Part shown: positions 53,197 through 61,067 of the stretch, one piece after another
Position numbering within the stretch: the first letter of the stretch is position 1
Layout: the number at the start of each line of letters is the position of its first letter
Notes under the pieces: generated by a model
What the model was told of the DNA's origin: nothing
Seen by the model: only the letters and a program-made list of their open reading frames with translations
The model's database searches: none
NCBI GenBank assembly: GCA_016930675.1
Contig: JAFGGG010000036.1
Location: 62,001-126,000 of the forward strand
Direction of reading: 5' to 3'
DNA length: 64,000 nucleotides
From: Spirochaetales bacterium
GTDB lineage: Bacteria > Spirochaetota > Spirochaetia > SZUA-6 > RPPD01
Program-made: the position numbers and the translations under genes

Positions 53197-53970
53197 TTGA
53201 ATAAAAAAATATTATTAAAAATCCGCCCTGTTTTAATGTGTTTACAGGTTCTGCTGTTGCTCTGCGCTATATTTATAATCGGTTGTGATGTTGATTATCA
53301 AACACGCTATCTGCTACCCGTGAATATGGCAGTAGGCAAGGTAATGAGATTGGAGCCCGGTTGTTTCTATCTGCCCGCGCTTTTCTCTCCTGAAAACGAG
53401 TATCCGCTTATCGTTTTGCTGCATGGTCTTAATCAGACTGAAGAGAACTTTCTTTACAGCAACTCATTTCGGGAGCAGGCCGATAAACGGGGCTATATCC
53501 TCTGCGCGGTGCGTTCGGAGCAAAACTTTTGGAATGAAGAGATAACCTCACCCGATATTGAAAATATTAAACATATGATCATGGCCATGAGAGCGCATTT
53601 CCCTGTTCGGCAAGATAAAATCTGTATCGTGGGCTTTTCCGCGGGATCGCATTTTACTCATACCATGCTTCTGTTTAACCGAATTCCTTTATGCCGGGGA
53701 AAACTCTTTACAGCTTTTATCGCCGGCTCCGGGGGTTCCGGATTTTTGATGGACCAATACCGGGAACACAATTTTATTGCAGAGGATTTAAGGATACCCG
53801 GGTACATCTTCTGGGGTGAGAGGGAGGTCCCGCATCCGGGAGAAGAGATGGCCGAGTTTTTACGGGCGCATGATTGGGATATCACGGTGTACGCTCATCC
53901 CGGACATCATTCGATCGATAAGCACCTGGTTGAACTGGCCTTTGATTGGCTGGATAAAACCATTCCGTGA
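53197..53970 (+). CDS. Alpha/beta-hydrolase esterase lipoprotein
   Basis: A 257-residue predicted lipoprotein (LLLLCAIFIIGC, lipobox IIGC at residues ~27-30) followed by an alpha/beta-hydrolase fold of the LpqC/polyhydroxybutyrate-depolymerase or phospholipase/carboxylesterase type. YPLIVLLHGLNQTEENF is the oxyanion region and IVGFSAGSHFT holds the nucleophilic Ser; the catalytic His is probably in AHPGHHSIDK. The start is TTG after GGGGA. Substrate unknown. It is convergent with another alpha/beta hydrolase, with only one base between the stops. Confidence 0.82.
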   Translation: MNKKILLKIRPVLMCLQVLLLLCAIFIIGCDVDYQTRYLLPVNMAVGKVMRLEPGCFYLPALFSPENEYPLIVLLHGLNQTEENFLYSNSFREQADKRGYILCAVRSEQNFWNEEITSPDIENIKHMIMAMRAHFPVRQDKICIVGFSAGSHFTHTMLLFNRIPLCRGKLFTAFIAGSGGSGFLMDQYREHNFIAEDLRIPGYIFWGEREVPHPGEEMAEFLRAHDWDITVYAHPGHHSIDKHLVELAFDWLDKTIP

Positions 53971-53971
53971 T

Positions 53972-55051
53972 CTATTTGCGCGGGTGCGGATACGTCTCGG
54001 CCTTTACTTTATCAACAAGCATATGCATAAACCTGTCCGGTTCCTCGAGAATTGAAATATGCGCCGAGTTTTCGAACCAGATAAGCTGCTTGCCTTTTTT
54101 ACATCGGAGGAAATTAAAATATTTCTCGGCCAGCAGGTAATGAGTAGTATAATCATGTTTGCCCAGGAAAAAATAGACCGGAATGTCCAATTCTTTGGCC
54201 TGCTCGAAAAAATTGACAGTCAGTAAGTCATCCCACAAGTATTGCGTGGTAAACAAACTGCCGGGTTCAATATTTAACAGATCGGTTATTGAATATTCGG
54301 TTGCCGCCTTGGCAATCTCGATTAATGTATCGTAATTTGATTCACCGTATAGTACTCCGCCGAATCTGCCCAACCATTTCCTCTGGATCATTAAATCATC
54401 GATCCGGCCTCTGTACGGGGGTTGGATCGAGTTCAATTCGGTTATGGCCTCCTTATTCTGAGTTGCAATGGCTTTGTTCAATACATAGTCGTATGAAAGT
54501 TTTTCACTTTCTACCAGATTTACAATTTGACTTACTCCCACGTAGGCGTGAATGAGCTCAGGGTGCTGTTTAACGGTTAACACGCCGAGAATACTTCCGC
54601 ATGAGTGTCCTACCAAATATAATTTTTCTTGGTCAAAACGACTTAGTAAATTTAGGATAAGTTCATAAGTGTCGGCTAAAAACTGCTTAAGTGTCATACT
54701 GGTTTTGGGAATATCACTGCTGTAAGATTTTCCCGCGCCCCTTTGATCCCAGATGGCAACAATAAAAGATCTTTCCAGTTCTCGCATTTCATGTTCAAAG
54801 GGTATGGCCGGCATTCCCGGACCTCCGTGCAGAAAAAGGAGGATAGGATTTCCCACGTCTTCTCCCCGGATAAGCACCCATTGCTTCAAGCCGCCGAGTG
54901 AGATCTGTTCCATAACAGCGATTCCTTTGGGTGTATTGATAGGAGATGTTGACGCACAGCACGTTGTAAGCATGAGAGATATCAAAAAAAATATCCAAAG
55001 CACTGCCCCTCTCATTAAACTGTAACTTGTTTTATTTGTTTTAAACAGCAT
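53972..55051 (-). CDS. Proline-iminopeptidase-like alpha/beta hydrolase, membrane-anchored or lipoprotein
   Basis: A 359-residue protein with an N-terminal hydrophobic segment ending in LMLTTCCAS, a possible lipobox. The hydrolase core has LFLHGGPGMPAIPF, IWDQRGAGKSY and LVGHSCGSILG, with the nucleophilic Ser, the pattern of proline iminopeptidases and related hydrolases; the catalytic His is likely in ENSAHISILE. GAAGGAG precedes the ATG. It lies downstream of the zinc-ribbon and acyltransferase genes on the same strand; this grouping recurs, as I recall, in some Firmicutes. Substrate unknown. Confidence 0.83.
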   Translation of the reverse strand: MLFKTNKTSYSLMRGAVLWIFFLISLMLTTCCASTSPINTPKGIAVMEQISLGGLKQWVLIRGEDVGNPILLFLHGGPGMPAIPFEHEMRELERSFIVAIWDQRGAGKSYSSDIPKTSMTLKQFLADTYELILNLLSRFDQEKLYLVGHSCGSILGVLTVKQHPELIHAYVGVSQIVNLVESEKLSYDYVLNKAIATQNKEAITELNSIQPPYRGRIDDLMIQRKWLGRFGGVLYGESNYDTLIEIAKAATEYSITDLLNIEPGSLFTTQYLWDDLLTVNFFEQAKELDIPVYFFLGKHDYTTHYLLAEKYFNFLRCKKGKQLIWFENSAHISILEEPDRFMHMLVDKVKAETYPHPRK

Positions 55052-55132
55052 GTTTTCTCCTTCTAGTATGCGCTCGTGCAGAGAGAACTTACATTGCCGG
55101 TGTAAATTATGGCAGGCACATGAAATCGAGAT

Positions 55133-55840
55133 TTATAATTGAAACCATTTTTTTACGTCTCTGATTCGCATAAGACGGTAATGTATATAGAGTAGAAATA
55201 TCCCTGTTAATAAGATAGGGATAATAACGAACAATGACCAGCTTAAAATGATAAAATTGCTTAAAGCATAGTTTATAATTACATCCAATCCCACAGCTAT
55301 GGTCCCGGTTCCGAAAAGGATAAATGCTGCAATATTCACTCCCTTTTTTTTAACTTTTATACTTAGCATAATAACAAGACCCGTTACTATAATCAGCAGT
55401 AAGGCGATTGGTAAAGCAATATAATAGTACCAATCAACTGTCCAGTTATCGATTATGTCGATAAATGCTATAAAAATCATAATCGTAGTTACGGAAAAAA
55501 GAGCAATTAATAAAGGATTTTTGGTCAGAAGCAGAGGAAATGTGGCTAATAACCACACGGTGAATATAGACGCCAATGGATACCGCGCCCATGTTATATT
55601 TAAGTCGGTTATGAGATTTGTCAGTAAGATAATTAAAAAGGCGGTGAGAAGCGCGACACCTATTATTTCCCATGCCAAAAATCTCAATATACCCGTTTTT
55701 TTATCAATAACCGGTTTGTCGGGAAATTTTAAGTTTTTTTTGTCGATAATAACCTTGCTTTTATGAATGGGTGTGGAACAAAGCGGGCAAACATCGATGT
55801 ATTCCTCAACCTCTACTCCGCACTGACTGCAGTATGGCAT
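55133..55840 (-). CDS. Zinc-ribbon membrane protein, DUF6320-like
   Basis: A 235-residue protein with an N-terminal zinc ribbon (YCSQCGVEVEEYIDVCPLCS) and six hydrophobic helices (such as FLAWEIIGVALLTAFLIILL). The layout and the adjacent acyltransferase suggest a DUF6320-type protein. The ATG at 55840 sits 6 nt after GGAAGG, better placed than the track ATG two codons earlier. It begins 17 bp after the acyltransferase stop, so the two are co-transcribed and likely act together. Biochemical role unknown. Confidence 0.72.
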   Translation of the reverse strand: MPYCSQCGVEVEEYIDVCPLCSTPIHKSKVIIDKKNLKFPDKPVIDKKTGILRFLAWEIIGVALLTAFLIILLTNLITDLNITWARYPLASIFTVWLLATFPLLLTKNPLLIALFSVTTIMIFIAFIDIIDNWTVDWYYYIALPIALLLIIVTGLVIMLSIKVKKKGVNIAAFILFGTGTIAVGLDVIINYALSNFIILSWSLFVIIPILLTGIFLLYIHYRLMRIRDVKKWFQL

Positions 55841-55857
55841 AATCATCCTTCCTGTTA

Positions 55858-57150
55858 CTATATTATTTTAACCTTTATTCCCATTTTTACAAGCTTTCTG
55901 AAAAATTGCTTTTCTACTTCTGCTTCCCTGTAAATCCTGGCAAAATTGAGATACAATTTTTCTTTATAGCCTGCAATGGCAAGACAGATTTTAACACCGC
56001 TGCTCGGTGGTAATAAAAATTGGAAATTTTCGATTTCATGCCTTATGGCAGAAGGCATTTCAATTCTGCCTATATTTGAAAGCACTCCATTGTTTACCCG
56101 GCTAAATAATATAGTGGTGGCAATTCTCAAAATAAGCTTTTTAAGAAAAAGCGGAGTAACTCTTAAAAGCGGATGTAGTTCGGCGCGTACATTGCGCTTT
56201 ATCTGTTTACTGATATACTTTTCGTTCACCTCAACCCGCATATAGTGATATACTTGTTTAAGAATATCGGAAAAGCTGTAGCGACCCAGGCGCGGATCGA
56301 TTTCAGGATTAACATAAAGAGAAAAATTACGCATAGTAGCGGATGGGTATATTTTTCTCATGTTGACCGGTACCATTATTCTTATCGGCCTTATATGTCT
56401 TTTTCTTTTTGAGCCGGGAATATTGAAAAGAATATCCTGAAATGAATACAAAAAGACCGCGCTTAGAAATTCAGTAATGCTTACATTTAATTTCTTTATT
56501 ACGGGGTTAATGTCATCCAATTCTATAATGCCCGTGGTTCTGCAAAAGGGCTTACTTTTACACAGCTTGTAGGGCAGGGAAAATACTTTTTCCTGTTTTA
56601 ACGGTGAAGGAACCGATTTTTTAAAATATTTCTTATAAGCGTCCTCGTACTCGGACAGTTCCGGAGTTTGACCGGGTTTAAAAATATTATTCTTTTTTTT
56701 ATCTTTTACTCCTTTTGGCTTTAAGTACTCGGCAAGTAACGCCTGTAAAAATATTAATGCGCCCGTGCCATCGGTAATGCTGTGATGGAACTCCATGGCC
56801 ACGCTGCTTTTATACGCTCTGACTCTGAAGGGGAAAATACCATTTTTAGTAAGAGGCATTTGCTCACAGGGATATTCCGAATCAGCTATTATTCTGGGTC
56901 TTGCCAGATTGGTATTCCAGAAATGCCAGAATAATCCGGGCATCAGATTTACCCTGTAATAGGGAAAGCGTTCTATGATATTGTCAAGTGCCAGCTGTAA
57001 TCTATTGATGTTGATTGTCCGCTTCAGATGTGCTTCAATCCTGAAGATGCAGGTAATTTTTGAAGAAGATATAAGCGTATAAAGGGTGGCGGCATTATCT
57101 AATCTGTACCACTCTTGATTCGCACTCGGCTGTTGACTTATTTCTGACAT
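55858..57150 (-). CDS. Condensation/AATase-fold acyltransferase
   Basis: A 430-residue protein of the CoA-dependent acyltransferase superfamily shared by alcohol acetyltransferases and condensation domains. The catalytic HHxxxDG motif is seen as FHHSITDGTG (~residue 130), and a later structural segment resembles the DFGxG region only weakly. There is no carrier-protein domain, so it is a stand-alone transferase, probably making an ester. It is the first gene of a minus-strand group with the zinc-ribbon protein and, further on, the alpha/beta hydrolase. Acyl donor and acceptor cannot be read from the sequence. Confidence 0.78.
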   Translation of the reverse strand: MSEISQQPSANQEWYRLDNAATLYTLISSSKITCIFRIEAHLKRTININRLQLALDNIIERFPYYRVNLMPGLFWHFWNTNLARPRIIADSEYPCEQMPLTKNGIFPFRVRAYKSSVAMEFHHSITDGTGALIFLQALLAEYLKPKGVKDKKKNNIFKPGQTPELSEYEDAYKKYFKKSVPSPLKQEKVFSLPYKLCKSKPFCRTTGIIELDDINPVIKKLNVSITEFLSAVFLYSFQDILFNIPGSKRKRHIRPIRIMVPVNMRKIYPSATMRNFSLYVNPEIDPRLGRYSFSDILKQVYHYMRVEVNEKYISKQIKRNVRAELHPLLRVTPLFLKKLILRIATTILFSRVNNGVLSNIGRIEMPSAIRHEIENFQFLLPPSSGVKICLAIAGYKEKLYLNFARIYREAEVEKQFFRKLVKMGIKVKII

Positions 57151-57280
57151 TTTTTCTCGTCTGCCGTAATACTACTCCTATTTTAGTTTGTTGCATAGTG
57201 TTATTGTCACGACACGTAATTTAATTTTTCCCTGAGGAGGGCAGGAAACCGAGAAACAGGCAATAAAAGTAAAATAGTTT

Positions 57281-58087
57281 TTAGGTAAAAGCCGCACGGG
57301 CCGCATCGTAGCCCTTTTTTATGGAAGCCTTTTTTGATGCCCGGTTAAATAAGGTAACGTAGCCGAACTTGGGTGAGATTATAATATCGGCATCATCCTC
57401 CGGTGACAGAGAGAAGGCGTTGGTTGCCGCAATCAGGATGGCCTTTATTGCCACCATATAGATGTGCGGAGCGCGGAAACTCGGATTTCGCCATGAGTGG
57501 ATAAGGTCCACGGCGATAACAAAATCTGCGCCCATGCTTCTTACCGCTTTGATAGGAACGGATTCCGTTAAAAATCCGTCTACGTACGTTTTGCCCCGGT
57601 ATTTTATGGGCTCGAAAAGTACCGGTATGCAGGACGAAGCCAGGACCGCGGGAATTATGGGCCCGGACGTGAAGTATGCGCGCTTGCCTTGGTCAAAGTC
57701 CGTGGCCACGATAGTGCACGGGAGTGATAACTCTTCAATAGTATTTACGTCAAGATGGCGTTCTAAGATTTTTTGCAAACCCTTATGCTGAACCATACCT
57801 TTAAACTTGAGCATATTCGGCCTTAAAATGGAAAGCCAGTTTAACCTGTCTGCAATATCTGCCAGCTCTGAGGACTTCTTGCCTGCTGCGTAAAGCGCGC
57901 CGACGATAGCGCCCGCGCTTGTACCGGCCACATAATGAACGGGGATATTGTGTTCTTCCAAAAACTTGATTACGCCGATATGAGCCATTCCCATGGTCCC
58001 TCCCGAACCCAGGGCCAGACCGACTTTTTTGTTTTTCAGCTTTTTAAAAAGTGAAGGGTTGATTTTTATATCAGCAGGGGATTGCAT
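57281..58087 (-). CDS. Patatin-like phospholipase
   Basis: Cytoplasmic or membrane-associated serine acyl hydrolase of the RssA/YchK type. The oxyanion motif LGSGGTMG, the nucleophile motif AGTSAGAIVG and the catalytic Asp in YVDGFLTESVP are all present, so it should be active. The track start at 58126 overlaps a TTGACA promoter box; ATG 58087, 13 codons later, is preferred because it lies just after the -10 box. The product is 268 residues. No ribosome site is seen, in keeping with a leaderless mRNA. Confidence 0.88.
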   Translation of the reverse strand: MQSPADIKINPSLFKKLKNKKVGLALGSGGTMGMAHIGVIKFLEEHNIPVHYVAGTSAGAIVGALYAAGKKSSELADIADRLNWLSILRPNMLKFKGMVQHKGLQKILERHLDVNTIEELSLPCTIVATDFDQGKRAYFTSGPIIPAVLASSCIPVLFEPIKYRGKTYVDGFLTESVPIKAVRSMGADFVIAVDLIHSWRNPSFRAPHIYMVAIKAILIAATNAFSLSPEDDADIIISPKFGYVTLFNRASKKASIKKGYDAARAAFT

Positions 58088-58097
58088 AACTGGGAAA

Positions 58098-58126
58098 ACT
58101 TTACTTGTGATAGCAAAGCGTGTCAA
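58098..58126 (-). promoter_or_regulatory. Patatin gene promoter, near-leaderless
   Basis: On the minus strand TTGACA (complement of 58121-58126) and TAAAGT (complement of 58098-58103) are 17 bp apart. The start codon begins at 58087, 10 nt after the -10 box, leaving at most about 4 nt of leader. Confidence 0.6.
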
Positions 58127-58162
58127 TTGGCTTTTTTATAAGGAAGCCGTGATACTATAAAA

Positions 58163-59242
58163 TTAAAAACCCACGCTCGCGCCGCCGCCTCCGGAGGAAC
58201 CGCCGCCGAAAGATGATGAGCTGGAGCTTCCGCTGTAGCTGCTGCCTGAGCTGTATGAGCTGGAGGAGCTCCAAGAGCTGCCGGAAGATGTCGACCGGGT
58301 AAGCCGGGGGATTACTTCGTGACGGGTATTTTTGTAATCGCATGCAGTGCATTTATAGTCGATTCTTCTGCGCCCTGTGCTGGAATAGGAAGCGGGGCTT
58401 ACCACCGTAGATCTAATGGTCATATACTTTTTGCACGTGGGACAGTGGTGTCTTCTGCTCATAAAGTACTGGATCAAAAACACTCCCGCGGCCACGATTG
58501 CAGCGAACAATAAATAATCCGTATCCTTGTTTACGGGAAGGAAAAGCGGAAACACATAGAAAAAGGCGGCGAGAAGCAGTTCGGGACCCAGGATAAAGAA
58601 TCTTAAAAATTTGTGCCGGCCGGCCAGTACGATATTAAAAATAAATATGCCGGCTATCACGATCAAATGAACGATATAATAACCGCCGTGGATTTCAGGC
58701 CCTTTGACTTTAGCATCGATTGTGTCCACGATATCGATGAATTCCGTGTCCTCGGCCGATATTTCGCCTTCGACATAATACTCCGTAAGATACGCGGCCA
58801 GCGCCTTGCTCACACTTTGCACGCCCTTTAACCAGTTATTTTCTTTAAAGGAGGGCACGGCATACTCCAGCAGAAAGTTCCCCGCCAATGAATCGGGGAG
58901 GATGTGTTCGACTCCATAGCCTGTTTCAATGCGGGCTTTTCGCTCGTCGATGGCCAGTACAAATAACACTCCGTTATCTGCGCCGCGCTGTCCCACGCCC
59001 CAGGTATTGAATACTTCATTGGCAAACTCTTCTATAGTAAGACCCCCCATATGCTGTACCACCAGCACGGCCAGCTCGCAGGTGTTCTGTGCTTCAAGTT
59101 CCGCGCACAGGGCTTCGATTTCCGCGTCAAGCTCCTGCAGACTGCCGGTCGTATCCGTGAAATAGCCGTCGGAAGAGGGAAGAGCCGTCAGAAAAAACGG
59201 CAGCCATAACACATAAAACAGAAGTATAAGTGTTTTTTTCAT
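58163..59242 (-). CDS. TPM-domain (YgcG family) membrane protein with Ser/Gly-rich tail
   Basis: A 359-residue protein with a signal peptide (LILLFYVLWLPFFLTALP), a TPM domain (~residues 25-165, including GVGQRGADNGVLFVLAIDERKARIETGYGVEHILPD), several membrane helices (~190-260), a CxxC-type zinc region (HCPTCKKY...CTACDY) and a low-complexity tail of Ser, Gly and Phe. This order is typical of the YgcG group, often next to lemA as here. The start overlaps the preceding TPM gene by 4 bp. Function in the family is unclear; plant homologues act on photosystem repair. Confidence 0.88.
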   Translation of the reverse strand: MKKTLILLFYVLWLPFFLTALPSSDGYFTDTTGSLQELDAEIEALCAELEAQNTCELAVLVVQHMGGLTIEEFANEVFNTWGVGQRGADNGVLFVLAIDERKARIETGYGVEHILPDSLAGNFLLEYAVPSFKENNWLKGVQSVSKALAAYLTEYYVEGEISAEDTEFIDIVDTIDAKVKGPEIHGGYYIVHLIVIAGIFIFNIVLAGRHKFLRFFILGPELLLAAFFYVFPLFLPVNKDTDYLLFAAIVAAGVFLIQYFMSRRHHCPTCKKYMTIRSTVVSPASYSSTGRRRIDYKCTACDYKNTRHEVIPRLTRSTSSGSSWSSSSSYSSGSSYSGSSSSSSFGGGSSGGGGASVGF

Positions 59243-59808
59243 TCGGCGCTCCCTTTCTGCATCTGAAGTGCTGCGCGGTGCACAAAGCGTTTAAACCTGC
59301 TGGCACCGTGCTGCAGGATGTCTCCCAGCAGGTTGGCGGCAATATATAAGGCCTGGCCGTATTTCTTTTTTTTCAGCAGGGGTACGGCATCATGCTGTAA
59401 GATGTCATTAGCCGCTTCATCGCTTAACAGTGATTCCAGTGAGTAGCCCACTTCACATACCAGTTTTTTTTCTTTGGCAAAAAGCATCAGTACCAGTCCG
59501 CGGTGATCGTTTCCGCCGATGTTGTAGTGATTAAGAAAATAAAATACATACTCGGTAGGTTTCAAAGCTTCGCTTGAGGGTACTGTTACGATATGGAATT
59601 CAATTCCTGTCTCTATTTGGAAATGAAGCAGCCAATGAAAAAGACGGTTGGTGTACTCTTCTTCGATTATATCCGCCGTGTCGATTAAGAGGCCGCTTTT
59701 GCGGGGCAGTTGTTTTATTTTCTTTCCCAGCAAGGCCATATGAAAACCACAGGCAGGACATTCTTTAACATTGTCGTTTACTTTCTCACTGCATGACGGA
59801 CATTTCAT
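59239..59808 (-). CDS. Zinc-ribbon TPM-domain protein
   Basis: An 189-residue protein: an N-terminal zinc ribbon (MKCPSCSEKVNDNVKECPACGF) followed by a TPM-like domain (LLIDTADIIEEEYTNRLFHWLLHFQIETGIEFHIVTVPS and GYSLESLLSDEAANDILQ). No signal peptide or membrane helix is evident, so it would be cytoplasmic, unlike its neighbour. The track start 14 codons earlier lies in the lemA gene; ATG 59808 has GGAGGTAAAA in front. It sits between lemA and the YgcG-like gene, overlapping the latter. Confidence 0.8.
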   Translation of the reverse strand: MKCPSCSEKVNDNVKECPACGFHMALLGKKIKQLPRKSGLLIDTADIIEEEYTNRLFHWLLHFQIETGIEFHIVTVPSSEALKPTEYVFYFLNHYNIGGNDHRGLVLMLFAKEKKLVCEVGYSLESLLSDEAANDILQHDAVPLLKKKKYGQALYIAANLLGDILQHGASRFKRFVHRAALQMQKGSAE

Positions 59809-59821
59809 TTTTACCTCCTTG

Positions 59822-60610
59822 TTACTCCCAATACGCCTTTTGGTTGTCAAAGCCCAATTGTTCCACGTACTCGTTTAAAGGGGCCTGGCGTACCAGCTTA
59901 TTATATGCGCTTATCGCATCATTGTAGCGCTTGCGCTCCACCGCTATTCTGTTGTCGGAGCCTGATATTTCGAACATCAAATTTTGATACAACTCGTTGG
60001 ACTTGATCGGGTCTACTTTTTCCGCTGATTGTATGAACTCGGCGAGCGTACTGTTCAGTGCAGCCAGAGCCTCTGATTTTTCTGAGCTACTCCCTGCGGA
60101 TTGATAACTGTTCTGAGCTTTGCTTAACGAGATCAGAATATCCTTTTCAAACTGGGCGTATTCCCGCACCAGATTTTGGAGTTTGGGAATTAGCTCGAAG
60201 CGGCGGTCGATCACATTTTCCAACTGGGCACGCTTGGTATTGATCTCCTCATCCAATGTAACCAGGGTGTTGTAATATTTGTCTTTCATGTTTTGAAGTA
60301 CGCTTTCGGGAGAAGAGCTTTGTACGGTGAACCAGACAATCAGGACGATACAGATAATAATAATCAGGCCTGCTGCGAGTGCCAGCTGCACGGCTTTCAT
60401 TTTATTTGCTTTAATCGCCTTTTCCTGTTTTAAGGAGCTGATGGCCTGCTTAACATACTTTTTTGGAATATCCAGTTCCCGGGCTGTGGAGGAGAGAATT
60501 TCATCATCATAGCCCTCCTGATCCTTATGATATATTTCCGCGGCGCGTTGAATGATTTTTTCAAACTCTTCTTGATTATAATGCCGTTTGAGTTTATCCT
60601 GTGTGTTCAA
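59822..60610 (-). CDS. lemA: LemA-family protein with N-terminal cytoplasmic extension
   Basis: A 262-residue protein. Residues ~85-105 are a membrane helix (QLALAAGLIIIICIVLIVWF), followed by a LemA four-helix domain (VIDRRFELIPKLQNLVREYAQFEKD, NRIAVERKRYNDAISAYNKLVR, LGFDNQKAYWE). Unlike common LemA, about 80 residues of charged helices precede the membrane helix. The track ATG at 60676 lies in the family B repeat; TTG 60610 is chosen because AGGAGG stands 6 nt before it. It leads the operon lemA, zinc-ribbon TPM, YgcG-like. Biochemical role unknown. Confidence 0.85.
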   Translation of the reverse strand: MNTQDKLKRHYNQEEFEKIIQRAAEIYHKDQEGYDDEILSSTARELDIPKKYVKQAISSLKQEKAIKANKMKAVQLALAAGLIIIICIVLIVWFTVQSSSPESVLQNMKDKYYNTLVTLDEEINTKRAQLENVIDRRFELIPKLQNLVREYAQFEKDILISLSKAQNSYQSAGSSSEKSEALAALNSTLAEFIQSAEKVDPIKSNELYQNLMFEISGSDNRIAVERKRYNDAISAYNKLVRQAPLNEYVEQLGFDNQKAYWE

Positions 60611-60657
60611 TCCAGCCTCCTGAAATATATAATAGAAAAAAAGCGGTCTTTCTTTTG

Positions 60658-60984
60658 AGGAAATTGCAAAACTCAAAATATATTAAATTAGTAAAATATT
60701 TATTCTCTATACCATAATAAGTTAGCAATTTCCATTTTAGGAGCTTCTTGCAAAAATCTTATTTTTGCAAGAAGCTCTTTTAAAAAGAATAGGATTTTTT
60801 CGTGCGATACGCAAGTAAAAATCGTTTACAGTTGTATTTGAACTGGAGCCTGCTTAAAGAAAAGCGCCGGACATTGATTTTTTCTTTTTGAATCAACTAA
60901 AATTCCGGGCTTCCTGGGTTCCTTGAGGGCAGGAGGCTCAAGAACCACATTGTTTTTAATATATTTTGAGTTTTGCAATTTCCT
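60658..60984. mobile_element. MITE-like 327-bp non-coding element with perfect 30-bp terminal inverted repeats
   Basis: The 30 bases at 60658-60687 (AGGAAATTGCAAAACTCAAA...) are the exact reverse complement of 60955-60984 (...TTTGAGTTTTGCAATTTCCT). Inside are the family A hairpin (60741-60777), another GCAATTTCC (60725-60733) and a third hairpin, GGTTCCTTGAG/CTCAAGAACC (60917-60946). There is no reading frame of note and no obvious target-site duplication. Short end pieces recur at 9777-9857 and 37736-37822, so this may be the fullest copy in the window. Confidence 0.7.
60741..60777. repeat. Family A hairpin, copy 2
   Basis: GAGCTTCTTGCAAAAAT (60741-60757) and its exact complement (60761-60777) with a CTT loop: a 17-bp perfect stem. 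It matches the 37693-37728 palindrome at most positions, and the substitutions are compensated in both arms (ATG/CAT against TTG/CAA). Confidence 0.8.
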
Positions 60985-61006
60985 TAAAAAACTGTCCGTT
61001 TTAGTC

Positions 61007-61035
61007 TTGAATTACAAAAATGGATTATATAAGAT
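61007..61035 (+). promoter_or_regulatory. Promoter of the 776-residue exported protein gene
   Basis: TTGAAT (61007-61012) and TAAGAT (61030-61035) with a 17-bp spacer, 32 bp before the ATG. Confidence 0.5.
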
Positions 61036-61067
61036 TCTTTAAAAGCAGGAAGCGCTGCAGGTGAAGC

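Larger units (their letters stand above)
60611..61067. other. Gap holding a MITE-like element between lemA and the exported-protein gene
   Basis: No gene is seen in these 457 bp. They hold a 327-bp element with perfect inverted ends (60658-60984), two internal hairpins and a promoter at 61007-61035 for the next gene. Confidence 0.75.

Noticed and set aside
60611-60676. Upstream ATG start for lemA
   Set aside because: The extra 22 residues come from the terminal inverted repeat; TTG 60610 has AGGAGG at the right distance.
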